In this document: positions 11,901-21,100 of the stretch, in pieces
Layout: each line of letters begins with the position of its first letter
Position numbering within the stretch: the stretch's first letter is position 1
Made by a program: the position numbers and the translations under genes
DNA from: Rhizaria sp. SCN 62-66
Lineage: Eukaryota; Rhizaria, unplaced
DNA: 41,844 bases
Reading direction: 5' to 3'
NCBI GenBank assembly: GCA_001724265.1
Contig: MEDY01000286.1
Location: forward strand, 1 to 41,844
Notes under the pieces: model-generated
What the model saw: the letters and a program-made list of their open reading frames with translations, nothing else
Databases searched by the model: none
Told to the model about the DNA's origin: nothing

Positions 11901-12850
11901 GCGGCGGCGCTGCTGCTGGTGTACGTCTTACTGGGCACATTGCCGTTGTCGCCCACACTTGCGCTCTCGGTCGCAGTACTTGGCTTGTTTTTGTTATTCT
12001 TGCTGGCCTTTCTTTTAGCATCGTCATCGCTGTCACTGCTGCTGCTGTCGTCGCTGCTGCTGTCGCGCGCAGCCTTGCCGCCGCTGGTCCTGGTCTTGCC
12101 TGCCGCGCCCTTGCTCTTGCCGCGATCGTCGCGAGCGCTGCTCTTGCGCGCGTCGTCGTCTTCGTCGCTGCTGGGGTCGAGCGGGCACGGACCAGTCCTC
12201 TTGGACCGCTGCGACCTCCGAATCTCGCTCGGATCCTTAGCAGAAACAGCAGCAGCAGTGTTGTTGCTGCTGTTGTTGTTGTTGCTGCTGCCCGCGTTGT
12301 TCGCTGCGTTAATCAGCTCTAGCTGCTGCTTCCAGCCGAGGTTGCGCACGCTGCCGCCCGCGCCCGCAGTGACCATGTTGGCGATGAGGTTCCTCGGCGC
12401 GCGCGCGCGGTATTCGCGCTCACTCTGCGCCAGCGCCTGCTGGAGCTGCAGCTTCTGCGCCGACACCGCCGCTGCAGCAGCAGCACCAAACCCGCCTGCG
12501 GCTGCCGCCGGCGCGGCTGCTGTGGAGGCCGGCGCGGCCGAGCGGTGGACGTCGCGGACGACGATGGTTGCGTTGCGCGCCTGGCGCTGCTCGCGGCGTT
12601 GCTGCAGCCCGCTCAGGTATGCCTCGTCGTCGTCGTCGTCGTCGCCGTCATAGAAGCGCGAGCGCCGCGACGCCGCGGGGCCGCGGTACAAAAATGCGGA
12701 TCTCGCTGCGGAGAAGGAGCCGTGGCCGGAGTGGGGGACGGGAACGTCGAAATGCAGGGCGGCGGCAGGGAGAACCGAGGGCGCGGCGCCAGCGTTCGTG
12801 GCCATCGTTCGGTTCCGCTGGATAGCGATGTCCTTGGCGCGGCGAGCCAT
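8930..12850 (-). CDS. Ser/Ala-rich protein with winged-helix-like C-terminus, ending TAG-TAA
   Basis: This single exon starts at ATG 12850. The frame reaches TAG at 8935-8933 and then immediately TAA at 8932-8930. With TAG as sense the product is 1306 residues. The N-terminal 60 residues contain a basic segment and an Asp run. The middle is disordered: Ser, Ala, Asn, Thr and Asp runs, basic patches (KRTRS, RRSQRSKR) and acidic SDEDDD clusters. Three psi-K-x-E/D sites (VKPD, IKTE, VKPD) resemble SUMO acceptor sites. The last 125 residues are more ordered (LLVLTALRFILESRPGLTL ... TLASLEKDGLVRE) and look like a winged helix, ending VDDDEQC. Nuclear, DNA- or chromatin-associated function is inferred from the charge pattern and this fold guess; no family was recognised. 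It is head to head with the gene at 13149. Confidence 0.8.
10174..10222 (-). repeat. 9-bp minisatellite coding GPSGHS-type repeats
   Basis: Tandem ccactgtgg / ccactgggg units encode alternating Gly-Pro-Ser and Gly-His-Ser tripeptides inside the disordered middle of the winged-helix-like protein. The near-identical units suggest recent slippage. Confidence 0.75.
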
Positions 12851-13148
12851 CGCGGAAGAGTCGAACGAGGTTTAAAACTCAAAGATGTGTCAAATTGCGT
12901 GGAATGTAGCGGGGGTTATATCAAGGTGGAGCGGGGAGCTGCGTCGGCGGGAATCGAGCGCGTACGCACACCAGAGCCGGTCTGGGCTTTGTCTTGAAAT
13001 GCAGTATGAAACACAAGGGAGCAGTTATATGAGGTATAATAATGCAATAATATATATTATTGGCACTTGATCATTGGAGAATATAGCACCGTGCTGTTGA
13101 CGGAATCCTCATCGAGTTATTCATTATTTTTGTTGTTACAGCACCTCA
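12851..13148. promoter_or_regulatory. Shared upstream region of a head-to-head gene pair
   Basis: 298 bp separate two divergent start codons (12850 on - and 13149 on +), so both promoters must lie here or inside the genes. An AT-rich core near 13031-13062 has TATAATAA-like and palindromic ATATAT sequence. Just before the plus-strand ATG, a pyrimidine tract ends in TTACAG, which could be a splice acceptor for a 5' UTR intron. These are sequence observations only. Confidence 0.45.
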
Positions 13149-14512
13149 ATGTCGGGCTCGCGCGCCGAAGAAGAGGAGCAGTTCCGCGATTTCTTCCGTA
13201 AGTCGGCGCGGATTGCGCCTCCGTCTGCTGCGCCTGCACCAAGGCTCCCCGACATTACGCTCGACACATTCGCCGCGTCCTTTAACGCCGAGACCCCCGC
13301 TGTGTCTGGCCAGGCCGGCGCTAAGAACCCGTTGCCAACCACGTCAGCCCTCGGCCCCAAGAAGGGTCTCGCGCTGCCCTCGAAGAGAAACGCATCAGCA
13401 ACCAATACAGCCACTGGCAACGGTGTGTCCAAGGCGGACGCTAGCGCTAGCAAGGTTGCATTTGACATGGAGCTCGTGGCGGAGACCTGGACCGAGCTGA
13501 GCTACAGCTTCCCCACCCTCACAGTCGCTGGGCTGGTGAACCTCGCGCGCTACCTCCAGCACCACTTCGGCGCGCTCAAGGCACTGCCGCCGCGCGCCGA
13601 CGGCGTCGCGCTCTCCACCGTTGTGCTTACGAACCTTGTCCGCGTTGCCTCTGCGCCCCGCACCGGCGCGGGCGCGAGCGCGGGCGCGAGTGCTGTGGCG
13701 GCGAAAACGCCCGCGAGCGGCACAGCTGTTGCGTGTGTTGCTGGCTGTAACGACGGCGCTCGCCTCGCTGCTGCTGCGGCCCGCGTGCTGCGCGCGCTTG
13801 CAGTCAGCAGCCTCCCCGCGCTGCTGGCGAGCGACCGTGAGCAGCTGAGCCGTTTCTGGGGCAACGTGGACCCCGAGGCGCTCGCGCTCGCGATGGCACA
13901 GAGCGTGGAGGACGCCACCTCTGCGGCCACGGCCGCCGTCACGGCCGCGAATACGGCCGCGGCTGCTGCGTGGGCTGGGGTGGCTGCTGCGGCGACGACG
14001 CCAGTAACGCTGAGCTCACGGTCAGATGCTGCAGACCGGGTGATTGCGTACAGCGCGGAACTCGCGTCGCCAATCGTCCCACATCAGCAGCAGCTACACT
14101 GCTCCCAGTTCTTTGGTCCGATGCCCCCCGGCGACGCCGCCGCCGTCCAGCGCAACGACGGCAGTAGCGCGGGGGAGCGCGGCCACAGCAGCAGCAGCAG
14201 TCTCGCCCGCAACGGTGGTGCTGCCGACAATAGCGACGGCGTTGACGATGGTGGCGAAGATGTTGCTGTTGTTGCTGTTGAAGGCAAGAACGATAAAATC
14301 AAGGACCGTCACGCTGCGGCGCTTGCACAGTCGGGAGCGCGCGTGCTCGTGCTGCCCCCAACTCGCGGCCGCAACAGCAACACTGTCAGCAATGGCGGGG
14401 ATAAGTCGTGTGGCCGTCGAGATTAGAAGAAACCGAGTGATCGTGACAGCGACTGCGGTGACTCTAGCTTCAAAGGTGAAGACGGTAGTGACGGTTATGG
14501 TAGCTATGGCAG

Positions 14513-14549
<37 letters not shown>

Positions 14550-17375
14550 AACATCTCCGCTGACGGCGACGATCATCGCGGCGGCGAGGCTGATGACGAT
14601 AGTGATGACGGGTTTGGTGATGTCAACTACGAAGACAACAGTGACGACGACGATGGCGAGGGCTATTTCACAGGCATTTCCAAAATCATCAACAACAACA
14701 AGCCCTTGAACTCCTCGAAAACTGCATCCGCCTTTGTGAGCACCGCAAGCCCCAGTGTGCCTCAGAGTGACCGCGACCCCGGGCTGCACTCCTGGGCTGC
14801 CCACGGTCGCCGGCTCCTGTCTCTCCTGCGGCTATGGGCACACCCGATTGCTCTTGGCTTCCGCTTACCCGCGTGCTTAGACTATGACATCGACGCCGAA
14901 ATGAAGCCGCCAGCGCCAAAGGTCGACACGCCTGCGACCAACAGCAAACCCTCCGCGACTGCTATGACTGAGCCTGAGCAGGCGTGGGTTGCGTACAGCG
15001 GTGTCACTGCGGCCTCACTTGTGTCAATGGTACAAAACCTGTTCCACTCGATCAGCGACGCCGCAGCCACGAACGCGCGCCTCTCCAAGGGTACCAGCAG
15101 CGGGCGGGAGCCCGAGGCACTCCGCCGTTGCTTAGTCAGCGCCGCCCCCTCTGTCAGCGCGCACGACCAGCGGCCTGAGCCAGAGTTGGCCGCCGCCGAG
15201 TCGGCCGCCGCCCACAGCCGGAGTCCTTGGCTAGTGACCGTCGACGTGGAGGAGGTTCGCGAGCTCACTGTCACTCTCCTCTCCGGCGCCCTCTCTCAGT
15301 CGCTGGCGCAATCAGTTGCGCGTGCGGGTGCGCAATCATCGGTGACGAGTGCAGTGACCGCAGCAGCCGTGACTGCAGACGCAGCCGTGGCTGTCCCTGC
15401 CGCGGTGCAAGCTCTGTCAACGATGCTGATGGTCACTGCTTCTGCGGCGACTGTTACTACGACAAATGAAGCGCCCTTAACGCAGTCAGGTGCGGTGCCA
15501 GCTGCTGTAGAGCGGTTCTTGTCCGTGATTAAGAGCAGCTGTGACCGCGCGCTCGCTACAGCCGCGGTAAGCGACACGAACGCGGTCGCTGCCAACGCTG
15601 TCGCCGAGGCGCTCGCTGCTGCGAATGGCCTCGCGACCGGCGCCGGTGCCAAGACTGTGAGCACCTCGAGTGCCATTGGGAACCGCTGGGGTGAGGAGTG
15701 CGCGTGGACCGCGCTTGCTGCCATCCACAACAACAGCAATAACAAGAACAGTCGCAAGAATCTCAGTTCGACGGATTTCAACATCGCATCTGGGGCCTCA
15801 CTGACGACAGGTGCTGCGGCGGCAGCGGCGGCTCTTGCGACGGCGCTGACTTCGCAGTCGTCTGCGGCGCGCGAAAGCGGCCTGGACTGCGCGTGGGTCG
15901 GTGAGCTCGTACGTTCCGTCTCGGCCGCGCTGCCCTCGCCGGTGCTTGCGTCGCTGCTGTTGGCAGTCACGCGCAGCGTTGTCGACGCAACACCTGTATC
16001 CGTGACTGCGGGCGGCGACGGTGACGCGGACGATCGCAACTACTGCCCCCGCATTATGGACTGTGCAACAGCCGCAAATCATACTATAGTGTCGTATCTG
16101 TCGCTGTTCCGCACGGTTTCTGCTACTGCTAGCCCAAGCGACTGCGAGCAGATCATCGATGAAGTGAGTGCAGACTGGACGGCACCGATTCCCACTCCGG
16201 TGCGTCCAGTCGATAGCCTCAGCCTGAGTGGCGGCGAAAATGTCATGACCGAGACGAGTGTGGTTGCAAGGCTCATTGAGTTATCTATTTCGCTCACATT
16301 CGCGATCAAATCAGTTGCTCAAACGATGACAACTCCTCCTGCCGCTATTGCTGCTGGTAACAAAACGTCCGAGTCAACGGAGATTCAATGCGCAGCCAAT
16401 GCCCTCAACAGTGATGCTCGCATGGGCATTCACGCTGCGCAGACCGCCCTTGCGTCAGTGTTGCGCCTCTTAGCTTGCCTTGCTGCGCACAGCTCCCAGG
16501 TCCTCACTGCTTTAGCAGCAACGCCCGTTGTATGGTCACTCCTTACGCACACGCCAGCCGCGACGACAGCGCTGCTATCGCCCGAGTCTCCTCTCACAGT
16601 CACCGATCTCCTTGCGTGGTTGTCGCTCGCCGACTCTGCTGCAATTGCTGCTGGGTCAAAGTCGCAGCTTCTACTGTCGGAGAGCGCTCTCACGATGGCG
16701 ATTGCAGCTGGTCTCGCCACAGGCCAAGCCGAAGCACAGGCCGCGGTTGATGCCGAGCTTGACGCACTCCTGGGCGACCTCTCTGACGACGAAAAATGTA
16801 CCGGTCAGACCAAGACGCAGGGATCAAGCGAAAGCTCTCTGGGAAAGGTTGCTCCTCCTTCTTATGTCACAGCATCGGTTGCTGCGCTGCGCAACGTCGC
16901 TGCTGCTGGCGTCGCTCGCGCTATCAGCGACGCAGTGACTACGACCACAGCGGCGGCGACCAGCGACTCGGCTGGAACTGCAGCAGCCATTCCGACTGCG
17001 CAGACAGTCTGGGCCGCGGTGAGCGCTGCAGTGGCCGCTTTAGTCGCTGTGATCAAGGTCCCGCACGCTGAACGCACGGCGCTGCTTGCTGCGATGCTCG
17101 CTGACAGCCATGGATTTGCTACGGCAGCAAGTGATGCTTCAGTAACTGCTGGCAGTGTATTACATAGCGCGATGCGGACGCTGAGCAATGCCATTGCAAA
17201 GACAGCTAACGCGTCGGCGACGGCCACTGCATCTAAGACTGTAACGCAAAACGATATTTCAGTTGCGACGTCCAAGGTGGCAGGGGGTGACGGCGGTGGC
17301 GACCAGCATCCGAATGGCGGAATGCTGCTGACCTATCATGTATTGTGTAAGGTAGTGCGCGCTCGGTGCGACTGA
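13149..17375 (+). CDS. Large Ala-rich protein with one in-frame TAG
   Basis: The frame runs from ATG 13149 to TGA 17373-17375, 1409 codons including the stop, with a single TAG at 14424-14426 (residue 426). Downstream the same frame continues as Asp-rich coding sequence (11 GAC codons at 14517-14549) and then a long helical region, so the two halves are one gene if TAG is read. Residues 1-80 are charged and Pro/Ala-rich. A more ordered segment at about 105-160 (WTELSYSFPTLTVAGLVNLA) and helical Ala/Val-rich stretches after residue 550 suggest an alpha-solenoid or HEAT-like fold. That is inference, because I recognise no family signature. There is no signal peptide or clear membrane segment. 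A possible 5' UTR acceptor precedes the ATG by seven bases. AATAAA lies 112 bases after the stop. Confidence 0.8.
14517..14549 (+). repeat. (GAC)11 run coding poly-Asp
   Basis: Eleven perfect GAC codons lie 91 bases after the in-frame TAG and in the same frame. The acidic coding character on this side of the TAG is part of the evidence that translation continues. Confidence 0.85.
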
Positions 17376-17486
17376 GCATCATTTTCACATGTGTGAATAC
17401 ACTCTCATCAGATCTCAGTTGGACAGTTCTTCAAAAATGAAATGTGACGGTGTGCTCATATGAAATCATTGAGTGTATTTGTGATC

Positions 17487-17492
17487 AATAAA
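17487..17492 (+). terminator. Polyadenylation signal AATAAA
   Basis: This is a canonical AATAAA 112 bases after the TGA of the 1408-residue gene, in AT-rich sequence. It fits that gene's 3' end. Confidence 0.5.
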
Positions 17493-17575
17493 GAATTGTA
17501 AGATGTTTACAGCGATGTCATGATGGAAGTCACGTTGAATCATTCTTTCTGCTCCTTTGTCCTTGGTGTCGTGAC

Positions 17576-17576
<1 letters not shown>

Positions 17577-17624
<48 letters not shown>
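17577..17624. repeat. (TCA)16 microsatellite
   Basis: Sixteen perfect TCA units are followed by an interrupted TTATCATCG tail, in non-coding sequence between convergent genes. It is likely to vary in length between strains. Confidence 0.9.
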
Positions 17625-17625
<1 letters not shown>

Positions 17626-18118
17626 TATCATCGTCGTTGTCGTTGTTGCTAACCTTAATAGAATACGTATCATGTGAAGAAATGCACAAAACTAATTTGC
17701 GAAGCTCGAAATGTATTGGAGGGGAAAGAAAATCGATAAAAAGAAATATACATATTCATGATATGCGAATTGTTCAAATACATATTCCAGAAAATGTCAT
17801 TATGACAATATAGCCTCCTGCTTTGTTCAAATCATCAATGTTGTAAGCAAAGGTCAACCAATATTCATAATAATACTGTATCAACAAGGAGTTGCACCAG
17901 CAACAATTGAAGTTGAACCCGCAATCTTCACGTAATAAATAAATAAATGAATACAAGTTCTTGAATCCAAACCGATGCAGCAAAAAAGCTGCGTCAAAAA
18001 CTCGTCCATCGGATAACAATAGCTCTGCATCGTACAATCAAACACAACAGCAAAAACAGCAACTCACAAGGCGTTAGCCATATACTAAGAGCGCGCGTCG
18101 TACTACAACAGCGCCAGC

Positions 18119-21100
18119 TTACTCATTAGCACTGCCCTTAGTCTTGCCTTTGCCCCTCCCTTTGCCTTTGTCCTTGGTCTCCTTCGCAGTGGCGGTCGCC
18201 TCGGCAGTCGCAGCGCTGGCCGCAATCGCCTTTTCGCGCCTTGCCAGCGCGAGCGCGGCCTTGTGCTGCTTGCTCGTGAGCTTCAGCACGTCCCTCTTGG
18301 CCTTGCGAGCCGCACGCAGCATGTCCTTCAGCGAGCGCGGCGCGAACGCGGCCGCGAGCAGCGGCGCCCACTGCTGCAGCCGCTGGGCGCGCTCCCACGC
18401 GTCCCAATGTGGCGCCACTCGAGGCTCAGTCTGCCTCGCGTTAGCAACTGCGGCGACAGTATCCGTGTTAGCACCGTCGGCGTGGCTGTTGATGCTGCCA
18501 ACGCAGCTGCTGGTAGGAGGGAACGGCTCGCAGTGCGTGACCGGCATCGCCAGCCCCGCGCCCGCGGCGGGGACCCACCGGCCCGCGCCGCACACAAGCG
18601 AGGCCAGCGCCGCCGCGCGCGACAGCTGCGGCCACACCGCATCGCCGGCGTCAGTGCCAGCACCCGTGGACGGGTGCGAGGGTGCGTACAGAGAAGCGGG
18701 CGTCGCCGCGGCGCTACGGAGCCGGCGCATCGCGGGCGCGCAGCCGGCCACAGCGGCCACAGCCTCGCGCCGCCACTGCGCAACGCGCTCGGCACCGCTA
18801 GCGCCAGCGCCAGCGCCAAAGACACCACTGGCCACGAGATCAGCAGTGCCAGTGACGTCGCCATCACCCTCTTCCTCCGCGTCAGCGTCAGCGTCAGCGT
18901 CAGAAGCAGGAGCAGCATGACGAGTTGTTGCAGCAGCATCGTCGCTGCGCTGCGCCGGCGTCTGCGCCTGTGCCTGCACTTGCTCAGGCCTGTCATAGCG
19001 CGCAATCATTGCGAGCGCGGCCGCCTCGGCCTGCGCCCGCGCGCGCGCCGCCGCCCGCGCCGCGCGCGCCGCGTCCTTGGCCGCCGCGCGCGCCCGCAGC
19101 CGCGCCTCGGCGCCGGCGGCGGAGTCTGCGGCGGCAACGAGCGCGCCCGCCTTGAGCCAGCCCTGCCGCAGCGTGTCTGCGCAACGCACAGCGTCGCCGC
19201 CCCACCACACCGACCAGGACGCCGCCAGCACGCCCGAGCCGGGGAGCGTCGTGACACGGTACGCGGGGGACGCCGCCGACGCGGGTCTGCCTCTCGCGGC
19301 AGGCGCGGCAGTGGCGGTCGCAGTGGCAGAGCTGACGGCTCCATCTTGGGGTGTAATCGCGGTCGACTCAGCAGGATGTGATTGAGAATGCGACTGTGAC
19401 CGAGACTGAGGTTGCTGCTGCTGTTGCGGTTGCAAGCGAGGTTGATTCTGTGTGGAATTATACAGCTTGTCACCGGTCGCATTGGTGAGATCGCTGTTTT
19501 TGTTATTGAAGGAGCGCGCAGATGCATTAGGCCGACTGTTATTGTGCTTGTTATTATAGCTCCGGGTGGTATTGTCATTACTGTTGTTGTAGCTGCGCCT
19601 GCCATTGCCATATGCGTGATTCCCTACCGGAATCGATTCATCACCGGCATCGTGAGCACCAAACCACGCCGACGTCGGAGACAGCGACGCTAGCACAGCC
19701 GCGGACGACGAGAACAGCAAGTTCGAACTCACGCCATGACTGCTGCTCACAGCCACTCCCGCGCCAGTGTGTGCGCCCGTGCTCGTGCCCGTACTCGCCC
19801 CCAGGCTCGCGCCAGTGATTGTGCTGCCGGACACCGCGGCCGCCGCAGCCCGGAGCGCATGCTTGCGCGACACGGCGGGCGGCGGCACGCACACCGCGGC
19901 GCCCAGCGGCCAGCGCGGGCGCGGACGTAGCGCCGCGGGCAGCGACTGCAACAGCTCCATCTGAGACTGCGACGGTGTTTGTGACTGTGGCGCTTTGTTA
20001 TTGTGAGCGTAGAGAGGGCTGTTGCGCGGAATGGCGGACAGGCGCCACAGCGCACGCGTCATCTCGCTCTCCCGCACACAGTCACTCTGCTGCTCACGGT
20101 CGACGCTCTGCTCACGGCCACTCGCCACCTCGGCCCTAGCGTGCGCGGCGGCGGCCCAGGCAATCATGACGCCGTTGTCGGTGCAGAGCGCGCGCGGGGC
20201 CGCGGCGGTGACGAAGCCCCAGTGCGCGGCCGCGCGGGACACGTACTCGCGCAGATAGCCGTTGGAGGCCACGCCGCCGCACAGCAACAGGCGCCGCGGT
20301 GCAAGGGGGCTCGCCAGCGGCGGCGGGGACAGCGAGAGCACGTTGCGGGGGGCAGCGCTTGCATCGTCAGCAGCGTCATCGTCAGCAGTGCTTGTGATGT
20401 TGCGAGCGCCGCTGTTGTTGTCACCGGCGACGTTGTCGCCCGAGGGGAGCGCGCCTTCAAGTACTTGAAGCGAGCACGCAAGGCGGTGCACGAAGTGGCG
20501 CGCGACCGACGACTGCACGCTGTGCGCGAACGAGAGCTGGAACAGGGGCGACAGCAGCGCCGCGGTCTCTGCCTCAGTTGTCACGGCACTGATAGGCGCA
20601 CTGGTACTGGCACCCGCACTCGTCGTATTGTTGTTGTTGTTGTTGTTGTTGTGGAGCAGAGCGTCGACGTGCAGCGAGTGCGCGAGCGCGCGCCACGCCG
20701 ACTGCGAGGCCTGCGCGGCCGCAAGCGCGGACCCGGGGTGCGCGGACGCCAGAGCCGGGTGTGTGTAAGCGCCATCCGCAGTGTACGTGCCGTCAGCGCC
20801 GCCAGTGCTGCTGTCATTAAGGTTGTCGCGGGCGCGGGCCAAGGAGGCGGACACTGCGGCGGCATCGGCGGCCACGGCGCGGCGGGCGGCGGACTTCATG
20901 CCTGAGAAGGACAACGCGGTGTAGCCTGTGGTGCGGAGTGAACATAAAAATCAATACAGCGAAGATAGGTGGATAGTTCAGTTTAATTCAACATGAAATG
21001 CCTGTTTGACTCAATGTGTCTTATGATTAAGTTCGTCCCGACAGTGAAGATGAGAAACGTACCCAAACCCGCACCGGAGCCGGAGCCGGGGAGCGGCAGG

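Larger units (their letters stand above)
17376..18118. other. AT-rich convergent intergenic spacer
   Basis: This is the gap between two convergent genes that end with TGA (17375) and TAA (18119). It holds an AATAAA signal for the plus-strand gene and a TCA microsatellite. An 87-codon minus-strand frame at 18037-17774 has AT-rich codon use unlike the genes and is probably chance. A GGGTTCAACTTC stretch on the minus strand near 17920 resembles a tRNA T-loop, but the flanking stem does not pair. Confidence 0.5.

Noticed and set aside
2061-14426. UAG decoded as pyrrolysine, or stop readthrough
   Set aside because: Pyrrolysine is not known as a standard residue in eukaryotic nuclear genes. The TAG contexts share no readthrough motif and occur in unrelated genes.
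14706-17375. A separate gene starting near 14706
   Set aside because: The frame is the same as the upstream gene. The only start near 14706 is TTG, and the intervening 93 codons are acidic coding sequence with no stop.
17860-17960. tRNA-like T-loop (GGGTTCAACTTC, minus strand)
   Set aside because: The flanking bases do not form a T stem and no anticodon or acceptor stem could be fitted.
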